Shown here: one piece after another, positions 1-7,762 of the stretch
Layout of the letters: each line of letters opens with the position of its first letter
Numbering within the stretch: position 1 is the stretch's first letter
DNA from: JBQLZO01 sp052168315
GTDB lineage: Bacteria; Planctomycetota; Phycisphaerae; Phycisphaerales; UBA1924
Length of the DNA: 64,000 nucleotides
Direction: 5' to 3'
Assembly: GCA_052168315.1 (NCBI GenBank)
Contig: JBQLZO010000028.1
Coordinates: 1 to 64,000, forward strand
Position numbers and translations under genes: made by a program
The notes under the pieces: generated by a model
What the model was told of the DNA's origin: nothing
Databases searched by the model: none
Seen by the model: only the letters and a program-made list of their open reading frames with translations

Positions 1-27
1 GGGGGGGTGGGGGGGGGTGGGGTTGGG

Positions 28-1026
28 TCAGGAGAGGGGGTCGGGGCGGTAGAGGCGTGTGTTGAGGGCCCAGTTTTTCTCGGTGAAGTTTCCGCCGAGG
101 TCGGCGGCGCGTTCGCCTTCGGAGCGTGCGGCGGCGAGGGCCATGGCGACCTTGGCATCGAGGTTGTCGAGCTGTGCGACGAGGATGGCTTCGGGCGTGG
201 ATGGGATCTTGGCTGCGCCGAACTCGGGGACGGAGTGGTGTGAGAGGATCATGTGCTGGAGGACGGTGATCATGCCGGGCGGGAAGCGGACGCCTGCGGA
301 GCGCATGGCGCTCTGGGCCTTGTCGTGGAGCATGATGGCACCTTCGACGATGTGCCCGATGAGCATGCCGCGGTCGGTGTAGGTGAAGGCTCCGGACCAG
401 TCGAGTTCGCGGGTCTTGCCGAGGTCGTGGAGGAAGAGTCCCAGGAGGACGAGGTCGCGGTTGATGGCGGGGTAGAGGGGGCAGATGAGGCTGGCGAGGT
501 TCATGAGGCTGAGGGTGTGCTCGAGGAGCCCGCCGAGGTAGGCGTGGTGGAGTCGCTGCGCGGCCGGTGCCTGGCGGAAGAGTTCCATCATGGGTTCGTC
601 GGCGAGGTACTCGGCGGCGAGGGCCTTGGCGGCGGGGTGCTGGAGTGTTTCGAGGAGGGCGAGGAGTTCATCGAACATCTCCGGGATGGGTCGGGGCGCG
701 ACGGGGAGGAGGTCGATGAGCTGGTCGGGCGTGGGTGTGATGGGGTCGATGTGCTCGATGATGAGCTGGAGTTCGCCCTTGAAGGGCTGTGTGCGTCCCT
801 CGGCGTAGACAAAGCCATCGGCGGGGAGCCGCTTGAAGTCCTCGGGTGACATCTGCCACTTGCGGGCGGGGCAGGTGCCGGTCTTGTCCGAGAGGAGGCA
901 TGCGAGGTAGTGGTCGCCGTTGCGCGTGACGGGGAGCTGCGCGTTGGACATGGCGAAGGCGCCGGCGAAGCGTGTGTTGGGCTCGAGCTGCTTGATGAAG
1001 ATGCGTGGGGGGGCGCTCTGGGACAT
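28..1026 (-). CDS. YhaM-like 3'-5' exoribonuclease (OB fold + HD domain)
   Basis: 332-residue protein. An N-terminal OB-fold-like nucleic-acid-binding part (about 8-95) is followed by an HD metal-dependent phosphohydrolase domain (about 150-300). His170 lies in GGLLEH, the His-Asp pair at 200-201 in LFLHDLGK, and further metal-site His in IGHIVEG and LSHHSVPE. This order and length match the YhaM family, which trims RNA 3' ends in the cytoplasm. Family assignment is firm; the substrate is inferred. The ATG at 1026 is chosen because it begins the conserved OB part and has GGAG seven bases upstream; the open frame continues upstream only as Pro/Arg-rich noise. Confidence 0.87.
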   Translation of the reverse strand: MSQSAPPRIFIKQLEPNTRFAGAFAMSNAQLPVTRNGDHYLACLLSDKTGTCPARKWQMSPEDFKRLPADGFVYAEGRTQPFKGELQLIIEHIDPITPTPDQLIDLLPVAPRPIPEMFDELLALLETLQHPAAKALAAEYLADEPMMELFRQAPAAQRLHHAYLGGLLEHTLSLMNLASLICPLYPAINRDLVLLGLFLHDLGKTRELDWSGAFTYTDRGMLIGHIVEGAIMLHDKAQSAMRSAGVRFPPGMITVLQHMILSHHSVPEFGAAKIPSTPEAILVAQLDNLDAKVAMALAAARSEGERAADLGGNFTEKNWALNTRLYRPDPLS

Positions 1027-1066
1027 GCGGGGGCTCCGGGGGCGAGGGGTTTCGCGTTGGCTGCGG

Positions 1067-1072
1067 ATGGTA
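1067..1072 (-). promoter_or_regulatory. -10-like hexamer TACCAT for the YhaM-like gene
   Basis: TACCAT on the minus strand would start transcription about 35-40 bases before the ATG at 1026, leaving room for the GGAG ribosome site. No clear -35. Confidence 0.4.
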
Positions 1073-1203
1073 CGGGATGGGGCGGAGCGCGGCGCTGGGG
1101 GCGGATGGGTCGTGCATTGGGGGGAACAGCGGGCGCGGCGGGGCGTATGGTGGGGTGCGCGCGGGGGTGGGGGCGGCGCGGCGGATGTGCCGGGAGGTGA
1201 TGC

Positions 1204-2151
1204 GTGCGGATGGTGCACTGGAGCATTTTGCTGGGGCTTGGGGCGTTGTTTGTTGCGTTTGTGCTGTCGTTGATTTTGTCAGTCGGGCGCAGCTCGAAGA
1301 CGGGTCATATGGATGATGTGAGTCTGATGCGCGGGATCCTGCAAGGGATCGCCTATTGGGGGCAGGACCACAATGGGATCGGCCCGATCCCTTCAATCGT
1401 GGATGCGAACGACGCGACGGTGGGTGATTCGGAGTACAAGAATCGCACCGGGAGCGTGTATTCGGTCCTGCTGTATCACGAGATGATTTCCCCTGGCGTG
1501 TTGATCAGTTACTTTGATCATCCGGATCGGTTCAAGCGGTTTGATTGGGACCCGAGCCTGCCCGCGCCGGTGCACGCGCTCAAGCCTTCGCAGGCGGTGT
1601 ACGACCCGATGTTCAAGGGGACTCCCAAGGATGTGGAGGAGCACATCCCTCAGGTCGGCTCATCGCGGGCGGGGGTTGCGAATGCGAGCTTTGCGCTGGC
1701 TCCGATGTGGGACACGAATGTGCTGCGCATCGGGGAACGCCATCCGATTGTGAGCCATCGTGGACCGCGGTTTGAGCCGGATCCGGAGATTCCCGGCGGG
1801 TATCGGCCGCATGAGGGTGATCGCCGGCGCGGTGCCGAATCGCCAGCGCTTGATCGTCCGCGTTCATACGGGGCCGGCGTGGGGGGATGGAATGTCGGGT
1901 TCGGTGATGGCAGTGTTCAGTTCCTGATGACTCCGGTGCATCCGGATCGGGCGAACCATCTCTTTGTGCATGGCGATGTGGCGGGTGCGCCGGTGCCGGA
2001 CCGGGATTACATGCGGATGTTCTATCGGGGTGTGCCGCTGGGTCGGGCGTTCGATTCGAGCTTTGTGGATGAGACGGATGGGGCGTTTGTGTGGGTGGAT
2101 GGGGATTCGTTGGTTCCGGCGCCGGTGCCGGGGGGGTCGGGCGGGCCGTGA
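1204..2151 (+). CDS. Prepilin-derived membrane-anchored protein (DUF1559-like)
   Basis: 315 residues. One hydrophobic segment lies at the N-terminus (about 6-27). It is followed by a stretch resembling the post-helix part of planctomycete pseudopilins (LMRGILQGIAYWGQDHNG) and, near residue 225-240, GGWNVGFGDGSVQFL. That last motif is like the C-terminal H-X9-DG region of DUF1559 proteins, but with Gly where the His normally sits. A GFTLIE-type prepilin cleavage site is not visible, so it may stay membrane-anchored rather than be assembled into a pseudopilus. GTG 1204 is chosen because GGGAGG lies six bases upstream; the ATG at 1210 is an alternative. Function unknown. Confidence 0.7.
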   Translation: MRMVHWSILLGLGALFVAFVLSLILSVGRSSKTGHMDDVSLMRGILQGIAYWGQDHNGIGPIPSIVDANDATVGDSEYKNRTGSVYSVLLYHEMISPGVLISYFDHPDRFKRFDWDPSLPAPVHALKPSQAVYDPMFKGTPKDVEEHIPQVGSSRAGVANASFALAPMWDTNVLRIGERHPIVSHRGPRFEPDPEIPGGYRPHEGDRRRGAESPALDRPRSYGAGVGGWNVGFGDGSVQFLMTPVHPDRANHLFVHGDVAGAPVPDRDYMRMFYRGVPLGRAFDSSFVDETDGAFVWVDGDSLVPAPVPGGSGGP

Positions 2152-2193
2152 TGCGGGGTGTTGGTGTGCTGCGGTGGGGTGTGGTTGGGGTGG

Positions 2194-2199
2194 TATTGT
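2194..2199 (+). promoter_or_regulatory. -10-like hexamer TATTGT, leaderless start
   Basis: TATTGT ends six bases before the ATG at 2206, so the transcript would begin at or next to the start codon. Confidence 0.5.
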
Positions 2200-2205
2200 G
2201 GCGGG

Positions 2206-3186
2206 ATGGGCGCGGGAGATCTGAGAAAGCGGTTGGGGGCTGCGCTGGGTGTTGATCCGGCGGAGGTTGTTGGTTTGGAGGCGATGAGCGGGGGGTGCAT
2301 CGCGGAGGTGGTGCGGGTGCGGTTGTCGCGGGTGGTGGATGGGGTGGGGTCGGATGTGGTGGTGGCGAAGGTGGGCGGGGGTGGTCGGGGTGGGGGGAGT
2401 GAGGTCGGGGGGGAGTTGGCGATCGAGGCTCGGATGCTGCGGTATCTGGGTGAGCGGTCGCGGTTGCCGGTGCCTCGGGTGATTCATGAGGGGGCGGAGC
2501 TGCTGGTGATGGAGCATGTGGAGACGGGGCGGGTGGTGGATCGGGATGCGTGCGAGCGGCACGCGGCGGCGCTGCTGGCGGATCTGCATGGGATCGAGCC
2601 GGATGGAGCGCTGGATGAGATGCCGGATGAGTTGTCGGATGGGGGTGCGGCGTTCGGGCTGGGGTTCGATACGGTGATCGGGGCGCTGGATCAGCCGAAC
2701 GGGTGGATGGGTGACTGGGTGGCGTTCTTTCGGGAGCGGCGGCTGCTGCGGTTTGCGCGGGATGCGGCGGAGTGTGGGGCGCTGCCGGGCGGTGGGCTGG
2801 CGCGGATCGAGCGGCTTGCGGCGGAGCTGGATGGGCTGCTGGAGTTGCCGAAGGGTGTGGCGCGGCGGTCATCGCTGATCCATGGGGATGCGTGGTCGGG
2901 GAACATCCTGCTGGATGGGGACCGGGTGGTGGGGATGATCGATCCGGCGATCTACTTCGCGGATGCGGAGATCGAGCTGGCGTTCGCGACGCTGTTCGGT
3001 TCGCTGGGCAGCGCGTTCTTCGAGCGGTACGCAGCGCTGCGTCCGGAGTGGGCGGAGGCGATGCCCTCGTTCTTCGCGCGGCGGCGGGATGTGTACAACC
3101 TGTATCCGCTGCTGGTGCATGCGCGGCTCTTCGGCGGCGGGTACGGCGAGCAGGTGATGGGGGTGGTGCGGCGGTACGGGTTCTGA
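2206..3186 (+). CDS. Fructosamine kinase / APH-fold sugar kinase family protein
   Basis: 326 residues, protein-kinase-like fold of the fructosamine kinase (FN3K) family. The catalytic loop HGDAWSGN is at 226-233 and the metal-binding Asp in MIDPAIY at about 245-250, followed by the family-typical acidic stretch ADAEIELAFATLFG. Bacterial members phosphorylate ketoamine sugars on glycated amines so that the adduct breaks down; the substrate here is inferred only from family. ATG 2206 is preferred over the upstream GTG because the translation between them is unlike the family and a TATTGT hexamer sits six bases before it. A Gly-rich insert occupies about 57-70. Confidence 0.85.
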   Translation: MGAGDLRKRLGAALGVDPAEVVGLEAMSGGCIAEVVRVRLSRVVDGVGSDVVVAKVGGGGRGGGSEVGGELAIEARMLRYLGERSRLPVPRVIHEGAELLVMEHVETGRVVDRDACERHAAALLADLHGIEPDGALDEMPDELSDGGAAFGLGFDTVIGALDQPNGWMGDWVAFFRERRLLRFARDAAECGALPGGGLARIERLAAELDGLLELPKGVARRSSLIHGDAWSGNILLDGDRVVGMIDPAIYFADAEIELAFATLFGSLGSAFFERYAALRPEWAEAMPSFFARRRDVYNLYPLLVHARLFGGGYGEQVMGVVRRYGF

Positions 3187-3228
3187 GGCGGTGCGGGCGT
3201 GTTGGTGTGTGCGTGATGGAAGCAAAAG

Positions 3229-3264
3229 CGACGGCGTCATCGCTCCTCCGCGATGACGCCGTCG
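3229..3264 (-). terminator. 15-bp perfect hairpin terminator
   Basis: Perfect 15-base arms (3229-3243 and 3250-3264) enclose a six-base loop. Read on the minus strand it is followed by GCTTTTGC, so it best serves the PEP-CTERM gene ending at 3329. The stem could also stop the fructosamine kinase transcript coming from the left. Confidence 0.75.
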
Positions 3265-3328
3265 TGTGGCCTGCCGGTGCTGTTGAGTGCACGGCGGGCG
3301 AGTAGGTGTTCCGTGTGGTGATTTGGTG

Positions 3329-4021
3329 TCAGGCGTTGCGGCGGCGGCGGGCTGCGGTGAGGCCCGCGAGCGCGAAGGCGGCGAGGGCGCTGGGCGTCGG
3401 GACGAGGGTGCCCTCGTTGATCTTGAACGAGAGTTTGAATCGCTCGTTGTTGAGGTTGACGCCCTGGGTCCATGCGAAGGTGAGGTCACCGGTGATGGCG
3501 ATGGTGGTGGCGGGGGCATCGAGGAAGTAGGTGGGGCCCGCGACGAAGACCTGGGTGTTGTCGGAAACGAGTCCCGGGATGGCGATGGGCGTGCCGGCGT
3601 CGATGCTGACGGCGAGGTTCGATGCGGTGGTGGAGGCGTTGATCTCCGAGCGGACGAACCAGTCGAAGCCGGCGAAGGCGAGGCCGGGGGTGAGGGGGAT
3701 GTTCTGCGAGAGGTTGCGCCCCGCGATGGAGAGGAAGGCATCGCCGGTGCCGGCGTTGTAGGTGAAGGAGAAGGGGTAGGTGATGCCGTTCTGGAAGACA
3801 TTCTGTGCGATGCCGGAGTTGGCGATCATCGCGTCGTCCCAGAAGGCGGTTTTCCAGGTCTGGCTGTTGCCGCCGTCGAGGCGCATGCGGGCCTCGAAGC
3901 GGTCGTCGATGGACTCGTAGAGCCCCGGGTCGGTGGTGGTGATTCCCGCGAGCGCGTTGGCTGCGAGCGCGAGGACAGCGGCCGCGGAGCACGCGGCGGT
4001 ACGGGCGTTGGAGATGGACAT
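3329..4021 (-). CDS. Secreted PEP-CTERM-type protein
   Basis: 230 residues. A signal peptide (hydrophobic 8-25, ending ALAG) is followed by a beta-rich body with no recognised enzyme motif. The C-terminal tail has the sorting-signal layout: VPTPS, a hydrophobic run (LAAFALAGLTA), then a basic cluster ARRRRNA. This is the PEP-CTERM arrangement in the variant common in Phycisphaerae, where Pro-Thr-Pro replaces Pro-Glu-Pro. By family knowledge such proteins are processed by an exosortase at the inner membrane; no exosortase gene is in the window. Start ATG 4021 is fixed by the signal peptide, with an AAGGGAAG purine stretch upstream. Confidence 0.82.
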   Translation of the reverse strand: MSISNARTAACSAAAVLALAANALAGITTTDPGLYESIDDRFEARMRLDGGNSQTWKTAFWDDAMIANSGIAQNVFQNGITYPFSFTYNAGTGDAFLSIAGRNLSQNIPLTPGLAFAGFDWFVRSEINASTTASNLAVSIDAGTPIAIPGLVSDNTQVFVAGPTYFLDAPATTIAITGDLTFAWTQGVNLNNERFKLSFKINEGTLVPTPSALAAFALAGLTAARRRRNA

Positions 4022-4285
4022 GACGCGGTTCTTCCCTTGTGTTTTTCTGGGTTTGGTTCCCAATTGCGACGCGTGCCAATGCCCCTTCTTTGTCCCCGGG
4101 GCTTCGGCAAGGGGAGAATTACCCACAACGAGGGCAGACGCAAGCGGGTCGCGTGAGGAGTGATCCCCAAAAGCTGGATGGGAGGCGTGGATGGGGCGCG
4201 TTGTGTGCTTGGTCTGTTTTTCCCGGACGGGGTGGTGGTGGGTGTGGGATTGGAAGGGGGGGGGCGCGGGATGGGTGGCGATCGG

Positions 4286-4291
4286 TAGCAT
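4286..4291 (+). promoter_or_regulatory. -10-like hexamer TAGCAT, leaderless start
   Basis: TAGCAT ends six bases before the ATG at 4298; no ribosome site is visible between them. Confidence 0.45.
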
Positions 4292-4297
4292 GCACTG

Positions 4298-5299
4298 ATG
4301 GGTTCAGGACCGGTGTCGGACAGTTCGTCGTCGGGTGCGCGGGTGCGGGTGTCGCGGCCGATCCCTGGGGTTTTTGATGTGCCGGGGGAGGTGCGGTTCG
4401 GGCCGCAGGGCGGGTTCGGGTCGGTCGAGGGGCTGCATGAGTTCGTGCGTGGCGCGGATGCGATCGTGTCGTGGGTGTCCGAGCGGGTGGATGGGGCGCT
4501 GCTGGATGCGGCGGGCGATGGGTTGAAGGTGGTGGCGAACTTCGCGGTGGGGTATGACAACATTGATCTGGAGGCGTGCCGTGCGCGGGGCGTGGTGGCG
4601 ACGAACACGCCCGACGCGGTGACGGAGGGGACTGCGGATTGCGCGGCGATGCTGCTGCTGGCGGCGGCGCGGCGGGTGGCGGGCGCGGATCGGTTCGTGC
4701 GCTCGGGCGGGTGGGGATCGCACGGGATCCTGGGGCCGACGGAGATGCTGGGTCAGCCGATCGCGGGGCGTGAGTTGTTGATCGTGGGGGCGGGGCGGAT
4801 CGGGTACGCGACGGCGCTGCGGATGCTGGGGTGGGGGATGCGGTTCCGGTATGTGGCGCGGACGGCGAAGCCGGCGTTCGAGCAGGCGCCGCTGAACGCG
4901 GAGCGTGTGGATCTTCGGGAGGGGCTTCGGACGGCGGACTTCGTGTCGGTGCATGTGCCGCTGAGCGCATCGACGCGGCATCTGATCGGGGCGGAGGAAT
5001 TGTCGCTGATGAAGTCGAGCGCGGTGCTGGTGAACACAGCGCGGGGGGCGATCATCGATGAGTCGGCGTTGTGCGATGCGCTGGAGGCGGGTCGGATCTG
5101 GGGGGCGGGTCTGGATGTGTTCGAGCGGGAGCCGACGCCGGACCCGAGGCTGTTGTCGATGGAGAATGTGGTGCTGACGCCGCACTACGGGTCGGCCTCG
5201 ATGGCATCACGGGAGCGGATGACGGCGCTGTGCGCTGCGAACATCCGCGCGGTGCTGGGGGGGGAGGAGGCGGTGACGCCGATCCCCGGGAGCGCTTGA
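4298..5299 (+). CDS. D-isomer-specific 2-hydroxyacid dehydrogenase (glyoxylate/hydroxypyruvate reductase-like)
   Basis: 333 residues, the usual size. Family signatures are clear: NFAVGYDNID near 81-90, the Rossmann motif GAGRIG at 164-169, and the catalytic triad as Arg249 (NTARGAIID), Glu278 (DVFEREP) and His296 (LTPHYGSAS). The basic RYVART after the second Rossmann strand suggests NADP(H) rather than NAD(H). Closest in layout to glyoxylate/hydroxypyruvate reductases, which reduce 2-oxoacids to D-2-hydroxyacids in the cytoplasm; exact substrate not decided. The gene stands alone with its own leaderless-type promoter. Confidence 0.87.
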   Translation: MGSGPVSDSSSSGARVRVSRPIPGVFDVPGEVRFGPQGGFGSVEGLHEFVRGADAIVSWVSERVDGALLDAAGDGLKVVANFAVGYDNIDLEACRARGVVATNTPDAVTEGTADCAAMLLLAAARRVAGADRFVRSGGWGSHGILGPTEMLGQPIAGRELLIVGAGRIGYATALRMLGWGMRFRYVARTAKPAFEQAPLNAERVDLREGLRTADFVSVHVPLSASTRHLIGAEELSLMKSSAVLVNTARGAIIDESALCDALEAGRIWGAGLDVFEREPTPDPRLLSMENVVLTPHYGSASMASRERMTALCAANIRAVLGGEEAVTPIPGSA

Positions 5300-5366
5300 C
5301 GCGGTGTGATGTGCTGCGACAGCGCGGTGCGGGGCGCGGCGGGGGGTTGGGTGATTGGGTGGGCGG

Positions 5367-5798
5367 TCAGTCGTTGGTGGTGTCGTCGTCGGGATCGTTG
5401 TTGTTGTCATCGCGTTCATCGCGGATGAGGCGGGTGAGTTCGGTGCGGGAGAGGCCACGCGACTTGAGGAGCGCGGCGAAGTCGGCGGCGGTGTTGTGGA
5501 GCTGGTCGCAGGCGGTGGGGTCGACGCCGCGGGTGCGGGCCTGGTTGGCCAGTCGCTGGAGGTGGGCGTGCGAGGGGGCGCGGGTGAGGACGATGGCGCC
5601 TTGGGCGTTGTCGGCGATCATTCGGATGACGCGGCGCGCGGTGGTGGGGTCGATGCGGGTGGTGTCGGCGAGCTGGCGTGCGGTGCGGGCGTTGGCGGCG
5701 GCGAGGAGGTCCTTGGCGGCCTGGGCGAGGCGGTCGCCGAGGTCGTTGAGCGCGTGGTCGTGGGGGGAGTCGGGGGATGTGTGCTGGTCGGGTTCCAC
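5367..5798 (-). CDS. Small helix-rich, possibly HTH protein, unknown function
   Basis: 143 residues, not recognised. The centre (about 25-80) resembles a helix-turn-helix (ARTARQLADTTRIDPTTARRVIRMI) and the end is a very acidic Asp/Asn/Thr tail. It is divergent from the ubiE-like gene with about 85 bases between starts. GTG 5798 is chosen because TACCAT sits five bases upstream on the same strand, matching the leaderless pattern of neighbouring genes; an in-frame ATG at 5885 would overlap the ubiE start on the other strand. It may be a small regulator, but nothing shows its target. Confidence 0.6.
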   Translation of the reverse strand: MEPDQHTSPDSPHDHALNDLGDRLAQAAKDLLAAANARTARQLADTTRIDPTTARRVIRMIADNAQGAIVLTRAPSHAHLQRLANQARTRGVDPTACDQLHNTAADFAALLKSRGLSRTELTRLIRDERDDNNNDPDDDTTND

Positions 5799-5803
5799 GG
5801 GCG

Positions 5804-5809
5804 ATGGTA
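5804..5809 (-). promoter_or_regulatory. -10-like hexamer TACCAT, leaderless start
   Basis: On the minus strand TACCAT ends five bases before GTG 5798. It lies back to back with the TATTGT of the ubiE-like gene 60 bases away. Confidence 0.4.
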
Positions 5810-5870
5810 CGGGGGCTTGCGCGGTGCGGCGGAACCCGTTTGGGCGGCGGACCTGTTGGGGCGGTGGACC

Positions 5871-5876
5871 TATTGT
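5871..5876 (+). promoter_or_regulatory. -10-like hexamer TATTGT, leaderless start
   Basis: TATTGT ends seven bases before ATG 5884 of the ubiE-like gene. Confidence 0.45.
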
Positions 5877-5883
5877 CGCGGGC

Positions 5884-6714
5884 ATGCCGGGTGGATCTTC
5901 TGGAGATCGTGATTCTGGAGGCGAGATGGTCGAGGGTGTGGATGTCGCTGCGGCGTGGACGGGGTCGGAGCTGGCATCGGATCCGCACGCGCACGCGGCG
6001 AAGGGCGAGAAGGTCCGGCGGATGTTCTCGGCGATCGCGCGGTCGTACGACCTGAACAACCGTGTGCATTCTTTCTGGCAGGACCAGGTGTGGCGTCGGT
6101 GCGCGGTTCGGATGGCTGGGCTGCGCGGGGGCGAGGTGGTGCTGGATGTGGCGTGCGGGACGGGCGATCTGACGCGGGCGTTCGGGGCGGCGACGCCTCG
6201 CCCGGGTTCGGTGACGGGGGTCGATTTCACGCCGGCGATGCTGGAGATCGCGGAGCATCGGCGCGTGGCGGCGGAGGAGGGCGGGGGTGTGGATTCGGCG
6301 CCGATCCGGTATGTGGGCGGTGATGCGATGGCGCTGGAGTTCGAGGATGCGTCGGTGGATGTGGTGTCGATCGCGTTCGGGATCCGGAATGTGTCGGACC
6401 CGGATCGTGCGCTGCGCGAGTTCCGTCGCGTGCTGCGTCCGGGCGGGCGGCTGGTGGTGCTGGAGTTCGGCGAGCCGCGGAACGGGGTCGTGCGGTTCGT
6501 GTCGAATTTCTATACGAAGCGGATCATGCCGATCACGGCGACGCTGATCGCTCGGGATCGGTCGGGGGCGTACCGGTATCTGCCGCGCTCGGTGGATACT
6601 TTCCTGACGCCGGAGGAGCTGGGCGAGCGGATGCGCAGCGCCGGGTTCGGGGACATCGAGCAGAAGCGGCTCTCGCTGGGTGTGTGCGTGTGCTCGGCGG
6701 GGCGGGCGGTGTGA
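5884..6714 (+). CDS. ubiE: Demethylmenaquinone/ubiquinone C-methyltransferase UbiE/MenG
   Basis: 276 residues, class I SAM-dependent methyltransferase. Motif I is VLDVACGTGDLT, followed by the UbiE/COQ5 signatures RSYDLNNRVHSFWQ near the N-terminus and AFGIRNVSDPDRALREFRRVLRPGG. The family methylates the quinone ring at C2, the last ring step of menaquinone (MenG) or a ubiquinone step. With a UbiA-type prenyltransferase elsewhere in the window, menaquinone is likelier. ATG 5884 is chosen for the TATTGT hexamer seven bases before it; ATG 5926, preceded by GGAGG at 5917-5921, is a serious alternative and would give 262 residues. Confidence 0.9.
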   Translation: MPGGSSGDRDSGGEMVEGVDVAAAWTGSELASDPHAHAAKGEKVRRMFSAIARSYDLNNRVHSFWQDQVWRRCAVRMAGLRGGEVVLDVACGTGDLTRAFGAATPRPGSVTGVDFTPAMLEIAEHRRVAAEEGGGVDSAPIRYVGGDAMALEFEDASVDVVSIAFGIRNVSDPDRALREFRRVLRPGGRLVVLEFGEPRNGVVRFVSNFYTKRIMPITATLIARDRSGAYRYLPRSVDTFLTPEELGERMRSAGFGDIEQKRLSLGVCVCSAGRAV

Positions 6715-6732
6715 TCGCGGGGTTGCGTGCGG

Positions 6733-7692
6733 ATGGGCGAGCAGACGAGCGACACGGTGTTGATGGTGCGCCCGGCGCGGTTCGGGTTCGACGCCGAGAC
6801 GGCGGCGTCGAACGCGTTCCAGCGCGCGGATGCGGGGATCGGCGATGCGGAGGCGCGGGCGCTCGGGGTGGAGGAGTTCGATCGGGTGGTGTCGGCGCTG
6901 GAGGGGTGCGGGGTGCGGGTGCTGGTGCTGGATGACACGCCCGAGCCGGTGCGCCCGGATGCGGTGTTCCCGAACAACTGGTTCTCGACGCATGTGGTGC
7001 GCGGCGATGATGGGGGCGAGCGCGGTGTGATGGTGGTGTATCCGATGGCGACTCCGATGCGGCGCGCGGAGCGGCGGGTGGGTGATGTGGCGGCGGTGCT
7101 GCGATCGGGCGGGTTCGCGGTCGATGAGGTGGTGGACCTGACGGGGCTCGAGGATGAGGGGCGGGCGCTGGAGGGGACGGGATCGATGGTGCTGGACCGC
7201 GCGGGTGGGTGGGCGTTCGCATGCCGGTCGGCGCGGACGGACGAGGCGGCGGTGCGGGATTGGGCTTCGCGGATGGGGATGGGCGCGGTGGTGTTCGATG
7301 CGGTGGATGGGCGGGGAATGCCGCTGTATCACACGAATGTGCTGATGTGGATCGGTCGGTCGGTCGCGGCGATCGGCGCGGGGTGTGTTTCGGAGGGCCA
7401 GCGCGGGGAGGTGGTTGGCGCGCTGCGTTCGGGGGGGCGCGAGGTGGTGGAACTGGGCAGCGCGCAGGTGGAGCGGTTCGCGGGGAACGCGCTGGAGCTT
7501 CGGACGGGGTCCGGCGGCGCGGTGGTGGTGATGTCGGGCGCTGCGCGGGCTTCGCTTGAGCGGGGGCAGCTCGCGGCGATCGAGCGTCACGCGGAGGTGG
7601 TGGCGATCGACATCCCGACGATCGAGGCGCTCGGGGGCGGATCGGTGCGGTGCATGATCGCGGAGGTGTTCCTGCCGAGACGGGGTGGGTGA
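6733..7692 (+). CDS. CtlX-like amidinotransferase/amidinohydrolase
   Basis: 319 residues, beta/alpha-propeller guanidino-modifying superfamily, closest to the citrulline-utilisation hydrolase CtlX group. Motifs: PDAVFPNNWFSTH (about 74-86), YPMATPMRRAERR, EGTGSMVLDR, LYHTNVLM with the likely catalytic His, and a C-terminal Cys in SVRCMIAEVFLP at the nucleophile position. Family members hydrolyse guanidino or ureido groups of arginine-like compounds; the substrate cannot be read from sequence. ATG 6733 is preferred; GTG 6727 adds two residues. It follows ubiE by 18 bases and may be co-transcribed, although no functional link is evident. Confidence 0.78.
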   Translation: MGEQTSDTVLMVRPARFGFDAETAASNAFQRADAGIGDAEARALGVEEFDRVVSALEGCGVRVLVLDDTPEPVRPDAVFPNNWFSTHVVRGDDGGERGVMVVYPMATPMRRAERRVGDVAAVLRSGGFAVDEVVDLTGLEDEGRALEGTGSMVLDRAGGWAFACRSARTDEAAVRDWASRMGMGAVVFDAVDGRGMPLYHTNVLMWIGRSVAAIGAGCVSEGQRGEVVGALRSGGREVVELGSAQVERFAGNALELRTGSGGAVVVMSGAARASLERGQLAAIERHAEVVAIDIPTIEALGGGSVRCMIAEVFLPRRGG

Positions 7693-7749
7693 GGGGTGCG
7701 GTAGGGCGATCGTGGGATTGGCTCGGGAGTGTTGGCGTGGCGGGCGGGG

Positions 7750-7755
7750 TATTCT
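7750..7755 (+). promoter_or_regulatory. -10-like hexamer TATTCT, leaderless start
   Basis: TATTCT ends seven bases before ATG 7763 of aroB. Confidence 0.5.
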
Positions 7756-7762
7756 GGACTTC

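Noticed and set aside
1613..3292. Long minus-strand open frame (559 codons) opposite the fructosamine kinase
   Set aside because: The translation is Pro/Ser/Thr/His/Arg-rich, typical of the antisense of GC-rich codons; the plus-strand gene has all catalytic motifs.
4050..4080. Possible sigma54 site on the minus strand upstream of the PEP-CTERM gene
   Set aside because: The TGGCACG half is there, but the GC element is two bases too close.
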